Origin: an uncultured Reyranella sp.
GTDB lineage: Bacteria; Pseudomonadota; Alphaproteobacteria; Reyranellales; Reyranellaceae
Assembly (NCBI GenBank): GCA_937919085.1
Contig: CALFRN010000038.1
Span: 1 to 38,470 of the forward strand
DNA: 38,470 nt
Direction of reading: 5' to 3'
Each line of letters starts with the position of its first letter. Position 1 is the first letter of the stretch. A program made the position numbers and the translations under genes. The notes beneath the pieces were generated by a model. That model was not told the origin of the DNA and made no database searches. It saw only the letters and a list, made by a program, of their open reading frames with translations. This document shows, piece by piece, positions 27,055 to 35,540 of this stretch.

Positions 27055-28173
27055 ATGCGCGTGCTGCTTCACACGCCGTTGAAGCTACCGGACAGCCCCT
27101 CTCCCTCGGGTGATCGGGAAATGGCGCGTGGCCTGCTGCGTCTGTTGCGTCGTCTCGGCCATCGCGTGTCCATGCCGGCGCTCAGCCGGGTCGCGCCCGG
27201 AGTGCCGGCGCCCGACGACCACCTCGCCCTCCAGCGCGACGCCCGTCGCCGCGCCGCGCGGCTGGTCGAGCGGTGGCGGGCGCTGCCGGCCGGGCATCCC
27301 GAGCGCTTCGAGCTGTGGTTCACCTATCATTGCTACTATCGAAAACCGGACTGGTTGGGACCGCTCGTCACCGGCGCCCTCGGCATTCCCTACGTGATCG
27401 CCGAGGCGAGTCACGCGCCGCGTCGGGCCCAAGGACCAACGCGGCTGGGACATCGCGCCGTCGAGCGGGCGCTTGGCGCCGCCGACCTGGTGCTGACGGT
27501 CAATCCCCGCGACGTCGCCGGCGTGCGCGCCCGTCTCGGGCCTCAGGGGCGCCAGCTGTGGCTGCCGCCCTTCATCGATGCTGCGCCATTTTGTTCCGCC
27601 GCCGCCTCGCGCCCCCCTCATGTGGGGCCGCCGCTGCTGATGAGCGTCGGCATGATGCGCACGCGCGACAAACTGGAATCCTACCGTGTCCTGGCCGGAG
27701 CATTCGCGCGCCTGGCGGACCGATCCTGGCGTGCGCTGATCGTGGGCGATGGGCCGGCACGGGCCGAGATCGAGGCGTTGATGGCGCCATTCGCCCCGCG
27801 TGTAGGCTTCGCCGGTGCCGTTTCGCGCGAGGCGTTGCCGGCACTTTATGCGTCCGCCGACCTTTACCTTTGGCCCGCGATCAACGAAGCCTACGGCATG
27901 GCGTTTCTCGAAGCCCAGGCGGCCGGCCTGCCCGTGGTTGCCGGCCGCACCGGCGGTGTGCCCGCCGTCGTTGCCGATGGCGTGTCAGGCCTGCTGACGC
28001 CAATCGGCGACGCCGCAGCCTTCGCGGTCGCCGTGGCGCGGCTGCTTGACGACCCGGCTGAGCGTCTGCGCCTGGCGTCGGCGGCGACGGTGCGCGTACT
28101 GGCGCATCACGACGAACGGGCCGCGGCCCGCGCCCTGGCGACGGCGCTCGGCACCCTTCGGGTTCGGCGATGA
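27055..28173 (+). CDS. Family 4 glycosyltransferase
   Basis: The 372-residue GT-B protein begins MRVLLHTPLKLPD and contains a C-terminal Glycos_transf_1 domain with LLMSVGMMRTRDKLESY, GRDG-like ALIVGDGPARAEIE, LYLWPAINEAYGMAFLEAQAAG and VAGRTGGVPAVVADG. The acidic pair in NEAYGMAFLEAQ is intact. It starts four bases after the preceding stop and overlaps the next gene by four bases, so it is an internal gene of the operon. Specificity is unknown. Confidence 0.88.
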   Translation: MRVLLHTPLKLPDSPSPSGDREMARGLLRLLRRLGHRVSMPALSRVAPGVPAPDDHLALQRDARRRAARLVERWRALPAGHPERFELWFTYHCYYRKPDWLGPLVTGALGIPYVIAEASHAPRRAQGPTRLGHRAVERALGAADLVLTVNPRDVAGVRARLGPQGRQLWLPPFIDAAPFCSAAASRPPHVGPPLLMSVGMMRTRDKLESYRVLAGAFARLADRSWRALIVGDGPARAEIEALMAPFAPRVGFAGAVSREALPALYASADLYLWPAINEAYGMAFLEAQAAGLPVVAGRTGGVPAVVADGVSGLLTPIGDAAAFAVAVARLLDDPAERLRLASAATVRVLAHHDERAAARALATALGTLRVRR

Positions 28174-28799
28174 GCGGCGTGCCCTTCGCCATTCTGCGTC
28201 ATGCGCCGACCGATTGGAATGAACGCGGTCTTCTGCAGGGACTCAGCGACACCACACTGAGCGCGGCTGGAGAGGCTGCCGCCCGGCACTGGTATCTGCC
28301 GCCACCGGCTGACGGATGGCGGCGGGTCGCAAGCCCCCTGCAACGTGCCCGGCGTACCGCCGAGCTGCTGCGCCCGTCTGCGGCCGTGAGCGTCGATTCG
28401 GCGTTGCGCGAAATGAGTTTTGGCGCCTGGGAAGGTCGCACCCTGGCGGCGCTGCGGGCCGAAGGAGGCGAAACCTTTGCTGCGGCCGAACGCGCCGGTC
28501 TCGATTTCCAGCCGCCCGGCGGCGAGTCGCCGCGTGGTGCCATGGCCCGGCTTGGCGGCTGGGCGGCGGCCGTCGCGCGGGCTGGCGAGCCGGTCGTCGC
28601 GGTCTCCCACAAGGCGGCGATCCGCGCCCTGCTGGCGCTGGCCACGGGCTGGGATATGACCGGCAGGCCGCCGTTCAAGCTGGATTGGCGTTCTGCCCAT
28701 TTCTTCCTGGCCGACCGCGACGGCAAGGTGCGGGTCGATCGTCTCAATGTGTCCCTGGAACGAGGCGCCGGTTCCGACTCCCCAAAGGGCGTGCCGTGA
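28170..28799 (+). CDS. Histidine phosphatase family protein (phosphoglycerate-mutase-like)
   Basis: The 209-residue protein has the catalytic RHA motif (Arg10-His11, in FAILRHAPTDWNERG), a second acidic site in REMSFGAWEG and the second catalytic His in AVSHKAAIRALLAL. RHG is changed to RHA, as in many phosphatases of this superfamily. It is expected to hydrolyse a phosphate ester, possibly a sugar phosphate or isoprenoid phosphate given its glycosyltransferase neighbours; that is inference. The ATG overlaps the preceding stop by four bases, and its own stop overlaps the next GTG start. Confidence 0.87.
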   Translation: MSGVPFAILRHAPTDWNERGLLQGLSDTTLSAAGEAAARHWYLPPPADGWRRVASPLQRARRTAELLRPSAAVSVDSALREMSFGAWEGRTLAALRAEGGETFAAAERAGLDFQPPGGESPRGAMARLGGWAAAVARAGEPVVAVSHKAAIRALLALATGWDMTGRPPFKLDWRSAHFFLADRDGKVRVDRLNVSLERGAGSDSPKGVP

Positions 28800-29932
28800 A
28801 ACCGCGGGTATTCTTCTATGTTCAGCACCTTCTCGGCATCGGCCACCTTCGTCGCGCCGCGACGCTGGCGCGCGTCCTGGCGGCGAACGGGTTCGACGTG
28901 CTGCTGGTGTCGGGTGGAGCGCCCACGCCGCTCGAAACCGGAGCGGCACGTGTCTATCAGCTGCCGCCGGTGCGGGCGCGAGACGATAGCCTGCGCGAGC
29001 TCGCTCAGCTCGACGGCGCACCGCTCGACGATCATTTCCGTGCCGACCGCACGCGCGAGCTTTTGGGCCTGTTTCATGCCGAAGCACCGAACATCCTCAT
29101 CACCGAGCAGTTTCCCTTCGGGCGCACGCAACTTCGATTCGAGCTGTTGCCGTTGATCGAGGCGGCAAAGGCGCTCCGGCCGCGGCCGCTGATCGTCTCT
29201 TCGGTGCGCGATGTCGTGCGCCGGTCGGCCTCGCCGCAACGCATTGCGGAAGCGATCGAGACATTCGAGGCCTTCGACTTCGCGATGATCCACGCCGATC
29301 CGGTGCTGGTCGGATTTGGCCGGAGCTTCACGGGCTGGGAACGCGTCAAGGATCGTGCTTTCTATACTGGCTATGTCGTTGAAGCCGATCTTGGGAGTCC
29401 GACAGGCGGGGCCGGCACGGGCGAAGTCATCGTATCGGTGGGAGGTGGTGCGGTCGGCGCGCCGTTGCTGCGGGCAGCCGTTGAAGCGCGGCCGCTTGGC
29501 CCCCTGGCCGACAGGACCTGGCGCCTCCTGCTGGGCGCGGACGTGCCGGCGCACGCGCGCGCCGGCCTTGAAGCGGCCGGCGAGGGCTTCGTCGTCGAGG
29601 CGGCGCGCAGCGATTTCGCCACTTTGCTGAGGAACGCGACCTTGTCGATCTCCCAGGCGGGCTACAACACGGTGATTGAAACGCTGTGCTGTGCCGACCG
29701 TGCGGTACTGGTTCCGTTCGGCACCGACCGCGAGACCGAGCAGGCCGATCGCGCGGGACTGCTCGCCGAGCGCGGCATGGTTGCCACTGTACCGGCTGGC
29801 GGGCTGTCACCGGAGAGCCTGGCCGCCGCCGTCCGGCGGGCGCTGGCGGGTCCGTCGATCCGCAGCTTCCCGCCCTGCGATTCGCGCGGCGCGGCGGCGA
29901 CGGCCGAATTGCTGTGGGCCCGCGCATCGTGA
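28796..29932 (+). CDS. MurG-like GT-B glycosyltransferase (COG4671-type), second copy
   Basis: This 378-residue protein shares its plan with the enzyme at 24478-25761: an N-terminal FYVQHLLGIGHLRRAATLA loop and a C-terminal donor site with SQAGYNTVIETLCCADRAVLV and the glycine-rich VIVSVGGGAVGAPLL. The start is a GTG at 28796 that overlaps the phosphatase stop as GTGA; the upstream extension of the frame is only a shadow of the phosphatase gene. Conserved glycine-rich loops suggest it is active, with a nucleotide-sugar donor not yet known. Confidence 0.85.
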   Translation: MKPRVFFYVQHLLGIGHLRRAATLARVLAANGFDVLLVSGGAPTPLETGAARVYQLPPVRARDDSLRELAQLDGAPLDDHFRADRTRELLGLFHAEAPNILITEQFPFGRTQLRFELLPLIEAAKALRPRPLIVSSVRDVVRRSASPQRIAEAIETFEAFDFAMIHADPVLVGFGRSFTGWERVKDRAFYTGYVVEADLGSPTGGAGTGEVIVSVGGGAVGAPLLRAAVEARPLGPLADRTWRLLLGADVPAHARAGLEAAGEGFVVEAARSDFATLLRNATLSISQAGYNTVIETLCCADRAVLVPFGTDRETEQADRAGLLAERGMVATVPAGGLSPESLAAAVRRALAGPSIRSFPPCDSRGAAATAELLWARAS

Positions 29933-30684
29933 CCTCCTGGCAGATCCTTGAGCAGGAGCTGGCGCTCTGGCAGGCGGCCGACCGCTGCGCCGATCTGTGG
30001 TGGCGCGACGACGACGCCGCCGACGCCGGCCCCGCTCTCGATCGCCTGCTCGAAATCCATCGCGAGACCGCAACGCCGATTGCGCTGGCGGTTGTTCCGG
30101 CGCGCGCGACCCCAGCACTTGCCGCTCGGCTTGCCGCTGCGACGGCCGTCGACCTGCTTCAGCATGGCTACGCCCACGTCAATCATGCGCCCGCGAGCGA
30201 AAAGAAGATCGAGCTTGGCCCCCACCGGCCGGCCATGTTCGTCCTGGGCGAACTTGGGACCGGCCGGATGGCGCTGGAACGGTTGTTTGGCAATCGCCCG
30301 CTCAAGGTCGTGGTGCCGCCGTGGAACCGCATTTCCCCGGGCTTGGTGCCCACTCTGCCGGAAATCGGGTTCACCGGCCTCTCGACCTTCGGGGCAGTGC
30401 GCCGTGCCCACCCGGTTCGCGGCTTGAGGCAGATCAATGCCCATGTCGACCTGATCGACTGGAAGGGCGGGCGAGGCTTCATCGGTGAAGCCGCAAGCCT
30501 CGCTGCCGTGGTCGAGGCGCTTGCCCGGGCACGGGCCGGAACCGGTGAGCCCGTGGGTATTCTCAGTCATCATCTTGTGATGGACGACAGGGCGTGGGAG
30601 TTCCTAGAGTTATTCTGGAAACGAACAAGAGCGATGTCGGGCATGCGCGTGCGCCCGGCGCACGAGCTGTTCGCGTCCAACTAG
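29929..30684 (+). CDS. Polysaccharide-deacetylase-like protein
   Basis: The 251-residue protein has the features of a NodB-homology fold: LWWRDDDAADAGPALDRLL near the start with the metal-binding Asp cluster, ALAVVPA, a HGYAHVNHAP motif with the His ligands, VVPPWNRISPGL, and ILSHHLVMDD near the end. It could remove acetyl groups from a glycan made by the neighbouring transferases. It lacks a signal peptide, so it may act in the cytoplasm. The start is a GTG at 29929 overlapping the previous stop as GTGA. Confidence 0.82.
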   Translation: MTSWQILEQELALWQAADRCADLWWRDDDAADAGPALDRLLEIHRETATPIALAVVPARATPALAARLAAATAVDLLQHGYAHVNHAPASEKKIELGPHRPAMFVLGELGTGRMALERLFGNRPLKVVVPPWNRISPGLVPTLPEIGFTGLSTFGAVRRAHPVRGLRQINAHVDLIDWKGGRGFIGEAASLAAVVEALARARAGTGEPVGILSHHLVMDDRAWEFLELFWKRTRAMSGMRVRPAHELFASN

Positions 30685-30705
30685 GATTGAGGGTGGGAGA
30701 CGCGT

Positions 30706-31212
30706 TTGAGTACCGCCGACCTGCGTTATCCGCGCCAGACCTTGTGGGCCGACTATGTTCGCGCCGCGATTGGCGTCGTGTTGTGCGGCACCCCCCTGCT
30801 GTTGCTGGAGGTCGATCCCTGGGTCGCTTTTTTCCTGGCCGGCGGATTCGTTCTCTTTGCCCTGTTCCTCGTGCGCACCGCGTTGCGGCACCGGACCCGC
30901 TATCTCCTGGCGCCCGACAGCCTCTGCGCCGATGGGCCGGCCGGAACGCTGGTCGAGTGGGCGCGGCTTGACCGGCTGAAGCTCAGCTATTACTCGACCA
31001 AGCGCGACCGGGCGGACGGCTGGATGCAACTCAGCATCGGGTCGGCGGGCGGTCGGGTGGTGAAGGTCGATTCCTCGCTCGAGGGCTTTCACGATGTCGT
31101 CGAGCGGGCTGCTCGCGCCGCCGAAGCGGGCGGCGTCAGTCTGAGCGAGTCGACGCGGGTGAATTTGCGCGCAATGGGTATCGCAGTGGCGGATCGGGAA
31201 GAACTGGCATGA
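30706..31212 (+). CDS. Small membrane protein of unknown function
   Basis: The 168-residue product has two transmembrane helices (about residues 18-36 and 39-58) and a cytoplasmic-looking C-terminal domain of about 105 residues rich in beta-type sequence (YLLAPDSLCADGPAGTLVEW, WMQLSIGSAGGRVVKVDSS), reminiscent of bacterial PH-like domains but not recognisable with confidence. The start is a TTG at 30706 with GGGAGA five bases upstream. It overlaps the ABC ATPase gene by four bases (ATGA), so it may be a companion of that transporter. Confidence 0.72.
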   Translation: MSTADLRYPRQTLWADYVRAAIGVVLCGTPLLLLEVDPWVAFFLAGGFVLFALFLVRTALRHRTRYLLAPDSLCADGPAGTLVEWARLDRLKLSYYSTKRDRADGWMQLSIGSAGGRVVKVDSSLEGFHDVVERAARAAEAGGVSLSESTRVNLRAMGIAVADREELA

Positions 31213-33182
31213 AGGATCTGCTGCGCGTCGAGAACCTGACCGTGGAATTCGGCGTTCATGAGGGCACGCTCCGGGCGGTCGACAAGGCGTCGTTCTCGAT
31301 CCCGCCCGGGGGCACGCTGGCACTGGTGGGCGAGTCGGGTTCCGGCAAATCGGTCTGCAGTCAGGCCATCATGGGCCTGCTGCCACGCACCGCCACGATC
31401 CCGTCAGGCTCGATCCTGTTTGCGGATCCCCGCGCCGGCGGTGCCACCATCGACATCGCGAAGCTCGACCGTTCCGGCCCCGAAATCCGGAGTATCCGCG
31501 GTGGGCTGATTTCCATCATTTTCCAGGAGCCGATGACCTCGTTGTCGGCATTGCACACGGTGGGCGACCAGATCGGCGAGGCGGTCGAGCTGCATGGCGG
31601 TGACCGCCTCAGCGACATCCATACGCTGGGCGACCAGCTCGGCGAAGCAGCGGCCAAGTCCGGCCGTCGGCTGAGCCGGCCGGAGATCGACGAACTGACG
31701 CGCGACATGCTGCGGATGGTCGGCTTCCCCGATCCCAAGCGGGCACTGCGAACCTATCCGTTCGAACTCTCCGGTGGCCTGCGCCAGCGCGCCATGATTG
31801 CCATGGCACTGGTCTGCCGCCCGGCCCTGCTGATCGCCGACGAGCCGACCACGGCGCTCGACGTCACCATCCAGGCCCAGATCCTCCAGTTGATGAAGGA
31901 TCTGCAGAAGGAACTGGGCATGGCGTTGCTGATGATCACCCATGATCTCGGGGTGGTTGCCAACGTCGCCGACGACGTCGTCGTGATGTACCGCGGCAAG
32001 GTGGTCGAGTCGGGCGACCTGCGCGATATCTTCCGCGACCCGCAGCACCCCTATCTCAAGGCCCTGCTCCATGCGGTGCCGCGCTTCGACATGAAGCCTG
32101 GCGAACGGCTGGTGCCGATCCGCGATATCACCGCTGCCACAGGCCATCTTCTCAAGGAAAAAGCGTCGGTGACGCCGACGCCGACCTTCAATCCCGACGC
32201 GCCGGTCCTGAAGGTCCGCCATCTGTCGAAGACCTTCAGCATCCGCAAGGCCGACTCGCTGATCGAATCCCTGATGGGCGGCGGCGTCACCCGTAAGATC
32301 CGCGCCGTCAACGACGTCAGCTTCGATGTCATGCGCGGCGAATGTCTCGGTCTGGTGGGCGAATCGGGCTGCGGCAAGACCACGCTCAGCAAGATGCTGA
32401 TGCGCGGCGTCTCGGCCGACGCCAACAACGATGCCGGCCAGGTCGTCTATGACGATTGGGGCCGCAAGATCGACGTACTGTCCCTCGAGGGCGAGGCGTT
32501 GAACAGCTTCCGCACCAAGCTGCAGTTCATCTTCCAGGATCCGTTCGGGTCGCTCAATCCGCGCATGACGGTCTACGACATCCTGGTCGAGCCGCTGGTC
32601 ATCCACCGCAAGGGCGACGATGCCTACCGCCGCGAGATGGTGAGCGAGCTGATGGAAATGGTCGGGCTCGATCGCCGCCACCTCAGCCGCTACCCGCACT
32701 CGTTTTCCGGCGGCCAGAGGCAGCGCATCGGCATCGCGCGCGCGCTGGCACTCAGGCCTGATGTGCTGATCTGCGACGAACCGGTGTCGGCGCTGGACGT
32801 GTCGATCCAGGCGCAGATCCTGAACCTGCTCAAGGACCTTCAGAAGCAGCTCGGCCTTACTTACCTGTTCATTTCGCACAACCTGGCGGTGGTCGATTAT
32901 ATCGCCGACCGCATCGCGGTGATGTGCGCCGGCCGCCTGGTCGAGCTGGCGCCGTCCGGCGAACTGTTCCGCAACCCGCTTCATCCCTATACCCGGGCAT
33001 TGTTGTCGGCGGTGCCGGTCCCGGATCCCGGCCGCCGGCTCGATCTCGGCGCGCTGATGGAGGGCAAGGCATCCGATCCGGCCGAGTGGCCCGAGCCCTT
33101 CGCCGACACCGGCCGGCGTCCGCTGTTCTGGACCGAGGTCGAGCCCGGACACTATGTGCGCGTCGCGCGGGAGGCGAACTGA
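31209..33182 (+). CDS. Dual-ATPase subunit of a peptide/Yej-type ABC importer
   Basis: The 657-residue protein is a fusion of two OppD/OppF-type ATPases. The first has Walker A GESGSGKS (41-48), signature LSGGLRQR and Walker [13 protein letters not shown]; the second has GESGCGKTT (about 384), FSGGQRQR and [12 protein letters not shown]. Both are intact, and each ends with the HPYLKALL or HPYTRALL oligopeptide-type tail. This resembles YejF, the fused ATPase of the YejABEF peptide importer, more than separate DppD/DppF. An imperfect 22-codon duplication lies in the first domain (31554-31685). The ATG overlaps the preceding stop by four bases. Permeases follow at two and eight bases; no binding protein is encoded. 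Confidence 0.95.
   Translation: MKDLLRVENLTVEFGVHEGTLRAVDKASFSIPPGGTLALVGESGSGKSVCSQAIMGLLPRTATIPSGSILFADPRAGGATIDIAKLDRSGPEIRSIRGGLISIIFQEPMTSLSALHTVGDQIGEAVELHGGDRLSDIHTLGDQLGEAAAKSGRRLSRPEIDELTRDMLRMVGFPDPKRALRTYPFELSGGLRQRAMIAMALVCRPALLIADEPTTALDVTIQAQILQLMKDLQKELGMALLMITHDLGVVANVADDVVVMYRGKVVESGDLRDIFRDPQHPYLKALLHAVPRFDMKPGERLVPIRDITAATGHLLKEKASVTPTPTFNPDAPVLKVRHLSKTFSIRKADSLIESLMGGGVTRKIRAVNDVSFDVMRGECLGLVGESGCGKTTLSKMLMRGVSADANNDAGQVVYDDWGRKIDVLSLEGEALNSFRTKLQFIFQDPFGSLNPRMTVYDILVEPLVIHRKGDDAYRREMVSELMEMVGLDRRHLSRYPHSFSGGQRQRIGIARALALRPDVLICDEPVSALDVSIQAQILNLLKDLQKQLGLTYLFISHNLAVVDYIADRIAVMCAGRLVELAPSGELFRNPLHPYTRALLSAVPVPDPGRRLDLGALMEGKASDPAEWPEPFADTGRRPLFWTEVEPGHYVRVAREAN
31554..31685 (+). 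repeat. Imperfect tandem duplication inside the first ATPase domain
   Basis: Two adjacent 66-base units encode [19 protein letters not shown] and [18 protein letters not shown]. The first ten residues differ at only two positions (V/L and I/L). The duplicated part is the stretch after the Q-loop that in OppD-type ATPases normally occurs once (xTVGDQI-type), so the helical subdomain is lengthened by about 22 residues. Confidence 0.7.
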
Positions 33183-33184
33183 CC

Positions 33185-34183
33185 ATGCTGCGCTTTGTCG
33201 TCCGGCGGGTGCTGCTGATGGTCCCGACCCTGTTCATCATCAGCGCTCTCGTCTACTTCATCATCGACCTGCCTCCTGGCGATTGCGTGACCTCGCAGAT
33301 CGACGAGCTGCTGGCGCGCGGCGATCCGGACGCGCAGCACCGCGCCATCGAATTGAGGCACCTCTACAACCTTGATGACCCGCTGTGGCAGCGCTACCTC
33401 GAATGGGTCGCCGGCATCTTCCGTTGGGATTTCGGACTTTCCTGCCAGGACACCGTTCCGGTGTCGGAACTGATCGGCGAGCGCATGATGCTCACGCTCG
33501 TCATGGAATCGGCCACCATCATCTTCATCTGGACCGTTTCGTTCGTCATCGGCGTCTATGCCGCCACCCACCAGTACCAGATGGGCGACTATGTCGCCTC
33601 CTTCGTCGGCTTCATCGGCCTCGCCATCCCGAACTTCCTGCTGGCGCTGGTATTGCTCTATGCCGGCAAGGTCTATTTCGGCCTGTCGATCGGCGGCCTG
33701 ATGGACGCCGAGTACATCGGCCAGCCGATGAGTTGGGGCAAGATCGTCTCCGTGTCCGAGCATCTGATCATCCCGGTAATCGTCATCGGCACCTCGGGAA
33801 CCGCCGGCATGATCCGGCGGCTGCGTGCCAACCTGCTGGATGAACTGCAGAAGCAGTATGTCGTCACCGGTCGTGCCAAGGGCCTGCCGCCATTGAAGCT
33901 GCTGGTCAAATATCCGCTGCGCCATGCCATCAATCCGTTCGTCGCCGACATCGGCGGTCTGCTGCCCGACGTCATTTCGGGCTCGGTCATCGTCTCGGTC
34001 GTGCTGTCGCTGCCGACCACCGGGCCGATGCTGCTGGGCGCGCTCAAGACCCAGGACGTCAATCTCGCCGCCACCTTCCTGCTGTTCGTGGCGACGCTGA
34101 CGGTGATCGGCATGTTGATCTCCGACCTGGCGCTGGCGGCGCTGGATCCCCGCATTCGCTTCGGCGCCAAGTCGGAAAAGTGA
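33185..34183 (+). CDS. Peptide/Yej-type ABC importer permease (DppB/YejB-like)
   Basis: The 332-residue permease begins MLRFVVRRVLLMVPTLFII, the standard N-terminal helix of the DppB family, followed by a periplasmic loop and five further helices. The cytoplasmic EAA-type coupling loop is VTGRAKGLPPLKLLVKYPLR, and the last part contains the usual SGSVIVSVVLSLPTTGPMLL and a DPRIRFG tail. ATG at 33185 lies two bases after the ATPase stop, which rules out the longer overlapping frame. Confidence 0.93.
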   Translation: MLRFVVRRVLLMVPTLFIISALVYFIIDLPPGDCVTSQIDELLARGDPDAQHRAIELRHLYNLDDPLWQRYLEWVAGIFRWDFGLSCQDTVPVSELIGERMMLTLVMESATIIFIWTVSFVIGVYAATHQYQMGDYVASFVGFIGLAIPNFLLALVLLYAGKVYFGLSIGGLMDAEYIGQPMSWGKIVSVSEHLIIPVIVIGTSGTAGMIRRLRANLLDELQKQYVVTGRAKGLPPLKLLVKYPLRHAINPFVADIGGLLPDVISGSVIVSVVLSLPTTGPMLLGALKTQDVNLAATFLLFVATLTVIGMLISDLALAALDPRIRFGAKSEK

Positions 34184-34191
34184 GGCCATCC

Positions 34192-35379
34192 ATGACCGAC
34201 CGGCCCTCCGACGACACCAGCGGCACCCCGCGCCGCACCCCGCACTACGTCAACCGCGAGCCATGGGATCCCTATGTTTCCGAGCGGCTGACCGCCGAGC
34301 AGGAAAAATACTACATGGCCGGGCAGTGGAAGCTGATGTGGTGGCGCTTTCGCCGCCATCGGCCGGCTGTCGCCGCGATGATCTTCCTGGCGCTGATGTA
34401 TTTCACGACCCTGATCAGCGAGTGGATTGCGCCCTACGATCTGCACGCGCGTCACTCCGGCTATATCTTCGCGCCGCCGCAGTCCGTGCACCTGTTCCAC
34501 GAAGGCAATTTCGTCGGTCCCTTCGTCTATGCGCTGAAGACCTCCCGCGATCTCGAGACGCTGCAGCGCATCTACACCCCCGATCCGACCAAGCCGATGC
34601 CGCTCCGCTTCTTCTGCCGCGGCGCGCCCTACGAGTTCTGGGGCCTGGTCCACGGCAACTTCCACTTCGTATGCCCGCCCGAGGGAGGCCAGTTCTTCTG
34701 GCTGGGCACCGACCGCCTCGGCCGCGACATGTTCAGCCGCATCGTCTACGCCGCCCGTATTTCGCTCACCATCGGTCTCATCGGCATCGCGCTGTCGTTC
34801 GCGCTGGCGCTGATCCTGGGCGGTCTGGCGGGCTACTACGGCGGCTGGGTCGACAACGTCGTCCAGCGGCTCACCGAGATCATCAAGAGCTTCCCGCACT
34901 TGCCGCTATGGCTGGCCTTGTCGGCGGCGCTGCCGATCACCTGGTCGCCGCTGCTGATCTATTTCGGCATCACCATCATCCTGGCGCTGCTCGACTGGCC
35001 GAGCCTGGGACGTGCCGTACGCTCCAAGCTGCTGTCCCTGCGGGAGGAGGATTACGCGCTGGCCGCCCAGATGATGGGCGCCAAACCCGGCCGGATCATC
35101 GGCCGCCATCTGCTGCCGGGCTTCATGAGCCATCTCATCGCTTCGGCCACACTGTCGATCCCCTCGATGATCCTGGCCGAAACCGCCCTGTCGTTCCTTG
35201 GCCTCGGCCTGCGGCCACCGATCACTTCCTGGGGCGTGCTGCTGAACGAGGCCACCGACATCAACGTAGTGGCCGTGAACTGGTGGCTGATGCTGCCGGT
35301 CGTGCCGGTGATCCTTGTCATCCTTGCCTATCAGTTCATGGGTGACGGCATGCGCGACGCCGCAGATCCCTACGCCTGA
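34192..35379 (+). CDS. Peptide/Yej-type ABC importer permease with long periplasmic insert (DppC/YejE-like)
   Basis: The 395-residue permease is about 100 residues longer than a standard DppC. After a 57-residue hydrophilic N-terminus and the first helix (~58-80) there is an added periplasmic stretch (~85-168, with Cys142 and Cys161) before the family signature LGTDRLGRDMFSRIVYAARISL. The coupling loop AAQMMGAKPGRIIGRHLLPG and SIPSMILAETALSFLGLG are typical. YejE of the microcin C/peptide importer has a comparable insert. ATG at 34192 has GAGG six bases upstream. The stop codon is inside a perfect 16-bp hairpin. Confidence 0.93.
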   Translation: MTDRPSDDTSGTPRRTPHYVNREPWDPYVSERLTAEQEKYYMAGQWKLMWWRFRRHRPAVAAMIFLALMYFTTLISEWIAPYDLHARHSGYIFAPPQSVHLFHEGNFVGPFVYALKTSRDLETLQRIYTPDPTKPMPLRFFCRGAPYEFWGLVHGNFHFVCPPEGGQFFWLGTDRLGRDMFSRIVYAARISLTIGLIGIALSFALALILGGLAGYYGGWVDNVVQRLTEIIKSFPHLPLWLALSAALPITWSPLLIYFGITIILALLDWPSLGRAVRSKLLSLREEDYALAAQMMGAKPGRIIGRHLLPGFMSHLIASATLSIPSMILAETALSFLGLGLRPPITSWGVLLNEATDINVVAVNWWLMLPVVPVILVILAYQFMGDGMRDAADPYA

Positions 35380-35402
35380 GCGCACAGCGCTCAGGCGTAG
35401 GG
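35368..35402 (+). terminator. 16-bp perfect hairpin over the last stop codon of the operon
   Basis: The left arm, CCCTACGCCTGAGCGC (35368-35383), pairs without mismatch with GCGCTCAGGCGTAGGG (35387-35402); the loop is ACA. The left arm encodes the last three residues (PYA) and the TGA stop of the permease. No T-tract follows, so it may act as a Rho-assisted terminator or as a block to 3' exonucleases. A second hairpin, GGGGCTG-TCAT-CAGCCCC, follows at 35410-35427. Confidence 0.7.
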
Positions 35403-35540
35403 GGCGGCAGGGGCTGTCATCAGCCCCGGGAGCCCGCAGGTTTCAGAGCGGACAAGAACACCGCGATCCAACCTTCTGAATTCATATCTTTTCTGCGCGG
35501 TGCCGGCTCTCGCGCCTGGTTGCAAATACTGCCGCACGCC
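35403..35540. other. Gene-free stretch with two inverted repeats
   Basis: No credible coding frame is seen on either strand. The stretch holds a 7-bp hairpin at 35410-35427 (GGGGCTG/CAGCCCC, TCAT loop) and a wider 7-bp repeat, CACCGCG (35459-35465) with CGCGGTG (35496-35502), around an AT-richer core. No clear sigma-70 hexamer pair was found; TTGCAA at 35520 has no good partner at normal spacing. Confidence 0.5.

Noticed and set aside
31404-33152. A 582-codon open frame on the minus strand opposite the dual ATPase gene.
   Set aside because: Composition is that of an antisense shadow, and both ATPase domains on the plus strand are intact and convincing.
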